DNA of 33,364 bases from assembly GCA_913061055.1 (NCBI GenBank), contig CAJXVA010000045.1:1-33364 (forward strand). The letters are read 5' to 3'. A model generated the notes under the pieces. The model was given only the letters and a program-made list of their open reading frames with translations, did not search any database and was not told the origin of the DNA. The translations under genes and the position numbers were made by a program. Below are positions 1 to 7,013 of the stretch, piece after piece (the stretch's first letter is position 1; each line of letters opens with the position of its first letter). This DNA comes from an uncultured Pseudomonadota bacterium (lineage in GTDB: Bacteria > Myxococcota_A > Polyangia > Nannocystales > Nannocystaceae).

Positions 1-34
1 GCCACCACCGCCACCACCGCCACCACCGCCACCA
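1..34. repeat. GCC/ACC trinucleotide-type simple repeat
   Basis: A nine-base unit (gccaccacc) is repeated almost four times at the very start of the window. Read on the minus strand it would give a glycine-rich run, but no reading frame around it can be judged because the contig begins here. Low-complexity sequence is a common reason for an assembly to break, which probably explains the contig end. Confidence 0.9.
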
Positions 35-51
35 ACCGATCCCAAGACGAG

Positions 52-86
52 AAAACGGCCCCTAGCGCGGTGCTAGAGGCCGTTTT
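52..86 (-). terminator. Rho-independent terminator-like hairpin behind the tmRNA end
   Basis: Positions 52-60 (aaaacggcc) pair with 78-86 (ggccgtttt), and ctagc at 62-66 pairs with gctag at 72-76, giving a long near-perfect stem with a short loop. Read on the minus strand it starts five bases beyond the tmRNA 3' end and finishes in a T run, so it is the natural terminator of that RNA gene. The A/T symmetry means it could also stop transcription on the plus strand. Confidence 0.75.
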
Positions 87-357
87 GGAGTGGAGGCGCC
101 GGGAGTCGAACCCGGTAGGGACAACAGCCGATCGTGACCGATCGTTAACCATCGTTGCCCCTGAAACCGCCGAGGGAGATGGGTCGAGCCCAAATCGTGT
201 CGACGGCGTCGCCGATGTTGGCCGATCGTCGCCCCTCGACTGTCGTGAAACCACGACAGAGATCGACGCGGCAATATCCGAGCTGGAGCGGGGGAGGGTG
301 GACCTGGCGCTGGACCGGCTGAGAGCGTTAGCTCTTACCGTCCGCCACGACCGATAG
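70..357 (+). CDS. Doubtful short ORF inside the element border
   Basis: The frame begins inside the terminator hairpin and runs through the tmRNA T-arm, so its first third cannot be a normal coding sequence. From about position 245 to the stop at 355-357 codon use becomes coding-like and gives a charged helix rich in Glu, Arg and Leu. That tail may be the remnant of an element gene, or a short protein with an unrecognised internal start. I do not recognise a family. Confidence 0.2.
   Translation: MLEAVLEWRRRESNPVGTTADRDRSLTIVAPETAEGDGSSPNRVDGVADVGRSSPLDCRETTTEIDAAISELERGRVDLALDRLRALALTVRHDR
91..123 (-). ncRNA. ssrA: 3' end of a tmRNA (or tRNA) gene, partial; probable att border
   Basis: On the minus strand the sequence contains a perfect T-arm (CCGGG, loop TTCGACT, CCCGG) followed directly by the acceptor strand CGCCTCC and discriminator A. 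This acceptor end is typical of bacterial tmRNA. The terminal CCA is not encoded; CTC follows instead. Upstream on the minus strand (higher coordinates) I cannot find a matching GGAGGCG acceptor half, a tag-peptide frame or an anticodon arm, so only the 3' portion is present. A terminator follows at the correct place. The simplest reading is the displaced original 3' end of a host tmRNA gene left when an element integrated there. A tRNA with the same acceptor is possible but less likely. Confidence 0.7.
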
Positions 358-417
358 CCGGCCCGCGTCGCAATCGAGCGGCGCCAACCCGCTCACACCG
401 CTGATGTGCCGCCGCCT

Positions 418-484
418 GATATGGGAAGCGTCGCCCGCGCTGGGTACCCGATCTCCGAGGTGACGGCGCCCTGTTTCCCATATC
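418..484. repeat. 10-bp perfect inverted repeat, arms 47 bases apart
   Basis: gatatgggaa at 418-427 is exactly inverted as ttcccatatc at 475-484, and the ccatatcc unit is repeated in direct orientation immediately after (to about 494). The pair lies just downstream of the small minus-strand ORF ending at 496. It could be a protein-binding pair or part of a terminator; nothing identifies a function. Confidence 0.4.
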
Positions 485-495
485 CCCATATCCCC

Positions 496-627
496 CTAAT
501 ACTTGCGGAACAACCGGCCGGCGGACGCGTCTAGTTCGTCAAACAGGTCTCGGCTCATTTGGGCAAAGTTCTGGACGACCATACGAGCGTCCTCGATATC
601 CACGTAGCACTCGGCGAGTTCGCCCAT
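496..627 (-). CDS. 43-residue hypothetical protein or C-terminal gene remnant
   Basis: From ATG at 627 this frame encodes 43 residues of an acidic, helix-prone protein ending in RLFRKY, with codon use that looks real. The frame stays open upstream of the ATG for about 20 more codons to a TGA, and that extension is also protein-like. A neighbouring frame then takes over. It may therefore be the C-terminus of a longer gene broken by a frameshift rather than a complete small gene. No family recognised. Confidence 0.35.
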   Translation of the reverse strand: MGELAECYVDIEDARMVVQNFAQMSRDLFDELDASAGRLFRKY

Positions 628-926
628 CGCGCGAACGACATCATTTGAGTGAAACCCAACGTCCAGATTACGGCGATGCTGATTGAGTGCGAGTCAACGC
701 CGGCGCTCTCTTTCAATCTTGGAGACTTGAGGAGTCCCAAGAGCCCGAGTCAGATTGGCGCGGTGCCCGTTGGAATGACGCGAGCCCCAGCCGAGGGCAG
801 CTGGAGCCGATCCACTACCGCCATGCTATCGATCGAAGGCGGGGTCGATTTCTCCGATAGACCGGCGGAGGTTGGTCGGACCAGCCAGATCGATGTTCCC
901 GCACCGACGCGCGGCAGCATCCCGCG
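628..926. other. No gene supported
   Basis: Several overlapping frames are open here on both strands, but none has consistent coding character, a ribosome binding site or a recognisable motif. The minus-strand frame joining at about 650-740 could be the broken upstream part of the 496-627 remnant. Confidence 0.4.
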
Positions 927-2066
927 CTACTTACACGTGCAGACCTGCACGCCGCGTGCGAGCTGCCATCCACCGGGACCGTCGACCAGATGGACGGGCT
1001 GCTTCGGTCGCGAAGCTGCTCGGCAAAGCGTGCAAACCCTGTTCGCACCTGAGAGATAGGTCGCGCCTGGCCGCTTCCGGTAGTTGCCATCGCTGCGGAC
1101 CCATTGTGGATCGAGGCCCGAAGGAAGACTGGCCGCGATCACGCCGTAGGCCGCCGCGTTTGTCTCTGCGCCGTGGTGAGGTGCTGTCACCAGGGGCGTA
1201 CGTGTGGCCGGCACGGAGCGCAACGAGGCCAGGTCGGAGTCCGCGCTGAAGATGACGGCTGAGTTGTTTGGGTCCTCGGGGGCCACGAAGACCAGGGACT
1301 CCCGGTTCGCGACGCTCAGCCGAAGGAATCGCAGCGCACTGACCTTGCGGCGAAGCATGTGCGCTGTCAGCTCGACGGAGTTGATCGGGTGAAGGAATGC
1401 CTCGCCGCCCGCGGGCGTTCCGCGCCGTCGCGCTTCCTCGAAGTCGAACCACCTAATTCTCGCGCCATGGTGATGAGCGGCTCTCGCGACCTTGCGGATC
1501 CGTGCGGCCGCCTGCACCGCCTCAATCCACAGGGCCCCTCGTGCGCTCCCAACGAGATCGGTCGACGGAAGCCAGACGCCGTCTGCAAGCCCGTCTAGGA
1601 TGTCCGGTGCCAGGGGATCCTCCAAACCGAGCGCCGCTTCAACCCCATCGAGGTCAACGTCTACGTCCTCCCCGCGTTCCGACCCCTCGCGGGCGTCGGG
1701 CGACTCCAGGGAGCCCGCCTCCTGCTCGGCGCGCACGTCCGTGAGCAGTTCGTCGAGGAAGTCTGCCGGCCGGACGATGAGATCTACAAGGCGCTCTGTC
1801 CACCGCCCGGGGAGCCACACGTCGCGGACCACTGCAAGGGAGGCCTCTAGCAGCCCGACAAGACCCTCGGCGTGATCGGCATCGGCATGCGTGCACACGG
1901 CCACGTCGATCGCGGGCGTGGGCCGCACCAACATCAGTTGGGCCGCGAACACCGTGCGCGCGCGACCGCCATCCACGAGTATCGTCTTGCCGTCCGCGCG
2001 TTCGAGCAGGAACGCATCCCCTTGGCCCACTGGGACTGCCGTGAACGTGGCGACCACGTGCGGCAT
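927..2066 (-). CDS. ComEC/Rec2-type metallo-beta-lactamase-fold hydrolase
   Basis: This 379-residue protein starts best at ATG 2066 (MPHVV); the open frame upstream would overlap the divergent gene's promoter. The fold opens with the strand pattern VPVGQGDAFLL and LVDGG (residues 11-34), followed by the metal motif H60-A-D62-A-D64-H65. Later come IFSADSD, which supplies the bridging aspartate, and APHHG, the last histidine. This order matches the stand-alone relatives of the ComEC C-terminal domain rather than classical lactamases. There is no membrane segment, so it is probably a cytoplasmic metal-dependent phosphodiesterase or nuclease. The C-terminus carries CTLC and CTC, which may form an extra metal site. 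Such MBL proteins are frequent in defence islands. The substrate is unknown. Confidence 0.8.
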   Translation of the reverse strand: MPHVVATFTAVPVGQGDAFLLERADGKTILVDGGRARTVFAAQLMLVRPTPAIDVAVCTHADADHAEGLVGLLEASLAVVRDVWLPGRWTERLVDLIVRPADFLDELLTDVRAEQEAGSLESPDAREGSERGEDVDVDLDGVEAALGLEDPLAPDILDGLADGVWLPSTDLVGSARGALWIEAVQAAARIRKVARAAHHHGARIRWFDFEEARRRGTPAGGEAFLHPINSVELTAHMLRRKVSALRFLRLSVANRESLVFVAPEDPNNSAVIFSADSDLASLRSVPATRTPLVTAPHHGAETNAAAYGVIAASLPSGLDPQWVRSDGNYRKRPGATYLSGANRVCTLCRAASRPKQPVHLVDGPGGWQLARGVQVCTCK

Positions 2067-2145
2067 CGTACAGATTGACGGATGCCAATTGGAGTCGGGC
2101 TTGGTATCGGCTGCCGTGAGGGTGTTCGTCCAGTATCCTGGGAGG

Positions 2146-2832
2146 GTGACGCTTCCGCCCAAATTCTTGGAGGCCGACTTCGACCTACTCGGATCCCTGC
2201 TGGAGTTCGACGTCGAGCGGAGGTTCGGACGTAAGGTTCAGGTCCTGCATGCCTTCCTGAACAACGACTCGGTCGTTCGCACGGCCCACCAGCAGCGCCG
2301 CGAATGGAAGTCGCGGGCGAAGCCGGACCGGGCCTTCGAGAACCTCGGCTCGGAAGCTCGCCACTGGTACACATTCAACGCGGGTGGTCGGACCGAGGCA
2401 CAGCTCAACGTCGGGATGTTCGGCGGCAGGGATGGGCACCTCCGAATCGGGCTTGGCTTCGAGATGACCGAAAGAAAGGGCGGGCGGCCCGCGGCCGTCC
2501 AGTTCATCTTTGCGGCCTTCGTCAAGCTGCTGAAGGAGCGGACCGAGCTCGTGCACAACGTCTCGCACTTCGTGGAGGAGATGGGCCTCGAGGTCGAGTT
2601 CTGGGGACCATCGTCAACCGAACTCGAGATCGTCGGGACGTCCGACGCGCTTCGGTTTATCACCAGCCTGACCAGGACGGCGCACTGGGTCTTCTTGGGC
2701 AAGCTCCTGCGCCTCGACACCGATGCGGCGGTTCTTGCAGAGCCGGCCGACCTGGCCTCGGCGATCGACGACGTGTTCCGGGGCATCCTGCCGATCTGGC
2801 GGGAAGCCAACGTTGTGGGCTCGTTGGGGTAG
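2146..2832 (+). CDS. Hypothetical protein, divergent partner of the MBL gene
   Basis: About 228 residues from GTG 2146; the frame is open back to 1891, but a start there would overlap the MBL gene. GGGAGG abuts the GTG, so spacing is poor, and GTG at 2116 or 2122 or TTG at 2167 are alternatives. Codon use is strongly coding. The protein is mixed alpha/beta with a basic patch around REWKSRAKPDR, and a strand-rich middle (LRIGLGFEMTE) followed by a Phe/Leu helix. I recognise no family or catalytic motif. It is divergently arranged with the MBL gene across an 80-base gap, so the two may share a regulatory region and act together; that is inference. Confidence 0.65.
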   Translation: MTLPPKFLEADFDLLGSLLEFDVERRFGRKVQVLHAFLNNDSVVRTAHQQRREWKSRAKPDRAFENLGSEARHWYTFNAGGRTEAQLNVGMFGGRDGHLRIGLGFEMTERKGGRPAAVQFIFAAFVKLLKERTELVHNVSHFVEEMGLEVEFWGPSSTELEIVGTSDALRFITSLTRTAHWVFLGKLLRLDTDAAVLAEPADLASAIDDVFRGILPIWREANVVGSLG

Positions 2833-2859
2833 TCGAGCAGCATCTATCCGGTAGCACGC

Positions 2860-3105
2860 ATGTCGGGGATGACGGTCCGAGGCGTGTGCATGAACTTTCC
2901 TGTTGAGGTAGAGCCCGTATCGTTCGACTCCATTTCGGCGTCGGGCCGCGAGATCGATTCGCGGTATCTGGTGCCGCTCCGCCTGATGCGGGACGACGTG
3001 CTCCTCGTTGACACCATGCAGGTAGTTCCTCGCGAACGCACGGAAGAGCGGCGGGCGGACGATGTGGGCCAACATACGAGAGTCGGCGCGACCAACAGAC
3101 GATGA
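2860..3105 (+). CDS. Small hypothetical protein coupled to the following remnant
   Basis: The 81-residue frame may really start at ATG 2890 (MNFPVEVEPV), giving 71 residues. Codon use is coding-like, and the stop TGA at 3103-3105 overlaps the ATG at 3102 of the next frame in an ATGA arrangement, which supports both as a once-coupled pair. The sequence has a beta-rich start and an Arg-rich C-terminus. A minus-strand frame over the same bases is also open but has no such context. No family recognised. Confidence 0.4.
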   Translation: MSGMTVRGVCMNFPVEVEPVSFDSISASGREIDSRYLVPLRLMRDDVLLVDTMQVVPRERTEERRADDVGQHTRVGATNRR

Positions 3106-3360
3106 ACTATCCAGCCGCGGCCGGCTCCGGCATCGCTCGTCGAGCAGGCCGACCGATTCCCGGGAACGTGGAGTGGCCCCGGCGCTACCTCCTCGCGGCC
3201 GAGCGCTGGCTCGTGCTCACACTCGGGGTCGAGGCCGCCGCGTTCGCGCGCTGCGAGTCATTCTCCATTCTCCGAGACCCATCGGAAGAAACACGCGACG
3301 TTCTACGCCGACCCCGTTCCCGGCTTCCGTGATCTCGACCTCGAAATAGTTGGTCGGTGA
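3102..3360 (+). pseudogene. Frameshifted hypothetical gene
   Basis: The frame from ATG 3102 is coding-like (segments WPRRYLLAAERW and SILRDPSEETR) to about 3295. There the protein-like sequence moves by one base into a second frame reading FYADPVPGFRDLDLEIVGR and stopping at 3358-3360. One extra base near 3291-3297 explains the break. It starts in an ATGA overlap with the preceding small gene. A further protein-like stretch (GGSLWERFPDDREE and on to about 3477) in yet another frame suggests more decay. Family unknown. Confidence 0.45.
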
Positions 3361-3600
3361 TCGGGGGCAGCCTCTGGGAGCGGTTCCCGGACGACCGGGA
3401 AGAGTCGCCGTCGCCTTTGGTCGTTTCGTCAGTGCTATCCCAGGGCTGGCGGGAGGTACGAACTCGAGAACCCTGACGAGGTGCTTGGGGTTGTTGGTCG
3501 GTCGGTCTCGCTAGCCTGCCGCGCGCGCACGCCGGCGACCACCGAGTGGGTTCGAGCCAGCTAGAAACGTCCGGCGGAACTCGAGCCAGCCGCGTTCCAG
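3361..3600. other. Degenerate coding remnant, no intact gene
   Basis: A protein-like stretch of about 37 residues runs from roughly 3361 to 3477 without a start codon of its own. After it, to the end of the peptidase gene at 3601, I see no supported feature. Confidence 0.3.
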
Positions 3601-4908
3601 CTAGTCAGTCGGCGCTGGCTGGAGTGTCCTGCCATCAAGATCCAGGTACAGCTGCGCCGCGTCGTAGGGGCAACGTCGGGTGCCTCGGATCGTCCAAGGT
3701 TCGCGCATGCAGGTCTCGGCTCGTTGAGGCGCATCGCAGCAGGAGTACAGCGGGCACATCCAGCGAGCGGCTTCCTCCGATCGAAGCGACTGAACCAGGT
3801 GCGCCATCGAGCGAATGAGAAAAACCGCCTGCTCGCCCGGGGTCTCACGCCCTCCGGCAAAGACCTGCCCCTGGGCGTCCTCCATCGACGGCAAGGGAAC
3901 CTCCTCGAAGAGCGGCCTGACGTCCAAGGATTGCTCCGGCGATTCGGGATCTGGCAACCGGTCCAGCGGGAACCGGCGCTCGCCGTTTCGGTTGCGCGCC
4001 AGGCTCAGGAGGGCGATCTCCTGGTACCATCTTAGGGCGACCAGGAGTGGGTCCTCGTCGCCTGCAGCGGCGTGGTGCTCGACGAACTCTTTCAGTGTCG
4101 CAGTGATCTGCGCCACCGTCCGATCGTAGGTCGCTGCTAGCGTGTGTCTCCGGCACCAGTCATAGACCTCCTCTCCCGACGGGTCTGTGCTGTTTTGGCC
4201 CATGTCGGAGAAACCATCCAGCAAGTTGAAGAGGTGCGGCCCTGGGGTCGGGTGTTGGAGGGCCCAATGGCACATTGCGATACGTTGCCGTGGGGTGTGG
4301 AGCCCGACCGTCGCCAAGATCCGATCAATCGCGACGTACTCGAACGACGTCGATTCCAGGACGGGCTCGTCGTCGGCGAACAGCACCTGCAGCGCAACGG
4401 AGTACGCCTCCTTGATCTCCCAGGGGCCTACGCTGTGATGCATGATCTCGCCAGAGATATTGTCGACGAACTTTGCCTTGGCCACCATCACTGGCTGCGA
4501 CTCGGCGTCGATCGTCGCAGCTTCAAGGCAGTAGCCCTCGTAGGCCCACGGCGTCCCACTGCCCCAGGTCTCCCGGGGTTCCACCGCACGCCGAAGTCGA
4601 GGCTGAGCGAAGTACCATGGGTCATCTATGGCGGATGGATCGTCTGTCAGTGGGAGCGTCACCGCCTCCCCCATGTGCCGAACTGCGCGCTTCGTCGCGT
4701 GGACCGAGTCGAGGAAATGAATGAAGTCGATCGCCCCGTACACCGAGCACAAGTCCTGCAAGAGGTGACCGTACTCGTGCATGAACGTCCACAGACCGTG
4801 GGGAAGAGGCTGTCCCGTATCTGGGTCCAGCACATCCTCGCGAAACCATATGTAGAACGCGCTCGGCCGGTAGTAGGAGCGCCCTGAGCTATCGTGGCGG
4901 ATTGGCAT
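3601..4908 (-). CDS. HEXXH zinc metallopeptidase-like protein
   Basis: A 435-residue protein from ATG 4908 (MPIRHDSS); a longer frame to 4986 exists but its first 26 residues look untranslated. Residues 44-48 are HEYGH in the context LWTFMHEYGHLLQ, the zinc-binding and catalytic helix of zincin peptidases. E129 in GYCLEAATIDAE is a plausible third ligand of gluzincin type, by inference. There is no signal peptide or membrane segment, so it acts in the cytoplasm. The C-terminal 60 residues contain several cysteines (C-P-L-Y-S-C-C and later C-M and C-P), possibly a structural metal site. The rest matches no family I know. It lies back to back with the DUF3800-like gene, 240 bases away. A protease in a defence region could be an effector or a processing enzyme, but the target is unknown. 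Confidence 0.7.
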   Translation of the reverse strand: MPIRHDSSGRSYYRPSAFYIWFREDVLDPDTGQPLPHGLWTFMHEYGHLLQDLCSVYGAIDFIHFLDSVHATKRAVRHMGEAVTLPLTDDPSAIDDPWYFAQPRLRRAVEPRETWGSGTPWAYEGYCLEAATIDAESQPVMVAKAKFVDNISGEIMHHSVGPWEIKEAYSVALQVLFADDEPVLESTSFEYVAIDRILATVGLHTPRQRIAMCHWALQHPTPGPHLFNLLDGFSDMGQNSTDPSGEEVYDWCRRHTLAATYDRTVAQITATLKEFVEHHAAAGDEDPLLVALRWYQEIALLSLARNRNGERRFPLDRLPDPESPEQSLDVRPLFEEVPLPSMEDAQGQVFAGGRETPGEQAVFLIRSMAHLVQSLRSEEAARWMCPLYSCCDAPQRAETCMREPWTIRGTRRCPYDAAQLYLDLDGRTLQPAPTD

Positions 4909-5149
4909 CGTTCGACCTGTGACTGTGTTCGCGCACCCGCTGCACGCGGCGCGAGTCTCCAAGATACGCGAGGCGGGCCCCTTCATTCGCTATGTGGACC
5001 AGAATGGGCCGTTGGCCTGATATTGATCGGTCAGGCCCGCTCTCCAGCACATGGCGGCCTTCAGCAGCGTCAGCCTGGTTTGTTGGCAATGAGCGACGTT
5101 GGAGGCGCTCTGGCCCGGTTCAGCGTATCCTTCGCTCCTGCACTCGCTG

Positions 5150-5974
5150 ATGGACACGACAAATCTCCATTCCGAGCTCGAAGTGGTTCTTCGCGCTGGC
5201 ACCCACCAGCTCGTCTTCATTGACGACGGTGGAGCCGGGCACCACACTATGGACCCCGATATCCTTGTTCAGGACCATCTTAGTTTCACCGCGGTCATTG
5301 TCCCAGCGTGCTCCTTTATCCCGTTGAACGACGCCTTCGTTTCGTGGCTGTCCGAGGTGCAGAAGGACGCCCCGTCCGTCACCGAGCTTCATGCCACAGC
5401 ACTCATCAACCCGAAGCGCGGCCAGCCTTGGCGGGACGTCAAGGATGTGGACGTGCGAGCCGGGCATCTCCGGCGCGCCGCCGACGTTTTCCTCCCCCAT
5501 GTGGAGACCGTCATTCACGCCCACATCGGCAAGGAGCAGTACGAATCTCTCCTTGCCTCGCATGCCGAGCAGGTGGATGGCCTCTACGACCATGTCAAGA
5601 AGGACCTCACGAAACACAAACATGGCCTCGAACTCGTGACGCTGCAGGCGGTCGCAAAGCACGTGCAGAAGCGCGGGGTTCCTTCCGTAGTATTCGAGGA
5701 TGAGGGGCGCTACAGGGTGAAGAACAAGGACGAATGCACGGTGAAGTTCATGTTCGATCCCGTCGTTCCGATGTGGAGAGGTGCTGTTGTCTACCAGCCT
5801 TCGCACGCGTGGCCAGGGCTGCAGGTCGCAGACATGCTGGCAGTTGCATTCGCGCGCGAGTACGTCACCGCTCAACGGGTGCGGATTGGCAAGCACCCTC
5901 TCCCTTTCGATCGTGTTTGCAAGCGAATCCGCGAGCAGGTCGCCGAGAAGAAAGTCTTCGCCTTCGACGCCTGA
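5150..5974 (+). CDS. DUF3800-like protein
   Basis: A 274-residue protein from ATG 5150 (MDTTNLH); a start at 5099 is possible but less coding-like. The N-terminus reads HQLVFIDDGG (D25, D26), the position of the Y-x-D-E-S-G motif of DUF3800, and the C-terminal region has the matching Q225-V-A-D228 within PGLQVADMLAVAFA. These acidic residues suggest an RNase H-like fold with a two-metal site. DUF3800 proteins are common in phage-defence neighbourhoods, but their chemistry is poorly known. A 271-base gap separates it from the next gene, so it may be transcribed alone. Assignment rests on the two end motifs only. Confidence 0.6.
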   Translation: MDTTNLHSELEVVLRAGTHQLVFIDDGGAGHHTMDPDILVQDHLSFTAVIVPACSFIPLNDAFVSWLSEVQKDAPSVTELHATALINPKRGQPWRDVKDVDVRAGHLRRAADVFLPHVETVIHAHIGKEQYESLLASHAEQVDGLYDHVKKDLTKHKHGLELVTLQAVAKHVQKRGVPSVVFEDEGRYRVKNKDECTVKFMFDPVVPMWRGAVVYQPSHAWPGLQVADMLAVAFAREYVTAQRVRIGKHPLPFDRVCKRIREQVAEKKVFAFDA

Positions 5975-6245
5975 TGTGTGGACACGCGGCCTGCCACTTT
6001 CCGTTCTGGGCGCAGAGCGCCCGGATGCCGGTCCGAGATTGGGGCGGTCGCGGAGAAGGCCCGGGCGGTGCGAGCGCGTGCCCGTGTTGCCGGCCGAGTT
6101 CGTCTTGGCAATCTGCGGCTTGTCGATCTTGACGGTCCTGCGTGGGGATGGATATCTTGGCACCGTAACGCCCGTTGTACGTTTGCCTTGGCGGCATGCG
6201 CTCTTAGGCGGCCGCTCCATGAGCATCGGGAGTTTGTGAGGGCAG
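5975..6245. other. Intergenic region before the QueC-like unit
   Basis: No gene supported. The region should hold the promoter of the following two-gene unit. A good ribosome binding site, GAGGG at 6238-6242, lies three bases before ATG 6246. Confidence 0.4.
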
Positions 6246-7013
6246 ATGGGCCACATCCGGCTTGGGAAACTTCCACGCACGAGACGCTGGGCAGAGGTCG
6301 TCGACCTCTTGGGCCTCGGTGCGGGCTCCGCTGCGGTCGCCGCCGCCACCCTCGACGCGGCCGAAGCGGACCTACGCGGCGCCCCTGAAGACCCCGCTGT
6401 CCTTCACGCTTTCTGGCTGCTGACGCAGCTCCCTGACGCGGCGCGTAGCAGCGACTTTGCCGGCGCACTTCGTGACATCGGGGTCCAGGTCGAGAGCGCG
6501 CCCACGGTCGCCGAGCTCGGCGCCGCGCTTACCCGGGCCATCGACCGGCACGCGCTCCAACAGCGCAACATGTCCGACCTCGGCGAGATGGCACAGCTTG
6601 CTGTCGTCCAGAGCCTGACGGGTCTGCTGCAAGCCCGCGTGCCGACGCTCTTCGGGACTACGCCCGACGACGTGCGCTCGGAGGTCGCCAAGCTCGCGAC
6701 CGGAAAACAGTTTGGGATGCTCGCCAAGGAGTTCTTCGCCGGCTTCTCGCAGCGGTTCCTCACCTACTACACCAGCCGCGAGCTGCCCTCCCACGTCGGA
6801 CGGGGCCGAGCGTTCCCGGAGCTGACGGACCACGAAGCGTTCAACCAGGCGCTCGACATCCATTGTCAGCAGGCGTCGCGGATCGTCGAGACCTTCGCGG
6901 GCACCTGGTACTCGAAGAGCCGATACGAGAAGACGCTAACTCCCGAGCGCATGGCGGGGTTTGTCGGGTACGCGCTGGGCAAGATGCGGCGCGAGCTGAG
7001 GCGGGGGGGCTGA
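6246..7013 (+). CDS. Met-Gly-His protein, partner of the QueC-like enzyme
   Basis: A 255-residue, mostly helical, soluble protein without a domain I can name. It begins MGHIRLGKLPRTRRW, an unusually ordered N-terminus with glycine at position 2, where Met removal should expose Gly. Helices rich in Ala and Leu fill residues 20-130, and an aromatic segment (SQRFLTYYTSR) lies near 180. Its stop overlaps the next start as TGATG at 7011-7015, so the two are translationally coupled and made together. QatB of the Qat defence system also sits beside a QueC-like protein and also starts Met-Gly, as I recall. I infer that this is the substrate or structural partner of the QueC-like enzyme. Direct homology to QatB is not claimed. 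Confidence 0.65.
   Translation: MGHIRLGKLPRTRRWAEVVDLLGLGAGSAAVAAATLDAAEADLRGAPEDPAVLHAFWLLTQLPDAARSSDFAGALRDIGVQVESAPTVAELGAALTRAIDRHALQQRNMSDLGEMAQLAVVQSLTGLLQARVPTLFGTTPDDVRSEVAKLATGKQFGMLAKEFFAGFSQRFLTYYTSRELPSHVGRGRAFPELTDHEAFNQALDIHCQQASRIVETFAGTWYSKSRYEKTLTPERMAGFVGYALGKMRRELRRGG

Noticed and set aside
1..34. CRISPR-like repeat array
   Set aside because: The unit is a nine-base simple repeat with no spacers.
91..440. Complete tmRNA gene
   Set aside because: No 5' acceptor half or alanine-tag reading frame was found upstream on the minus strand; tgtcgtggtttcacgaca at about 241-258 only superficially resembles the conserved GGTTTCGAC block and is a simple hairpin.
5120..6349. Minus-strand open frame of 409 codons opposite the DUF3800-like gene
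   Set aside because: It is antisense to a gene with recognisable motifs, has no motif of its own and shows Arg/Pro/Ser-rich shadow composition at its upstream end.
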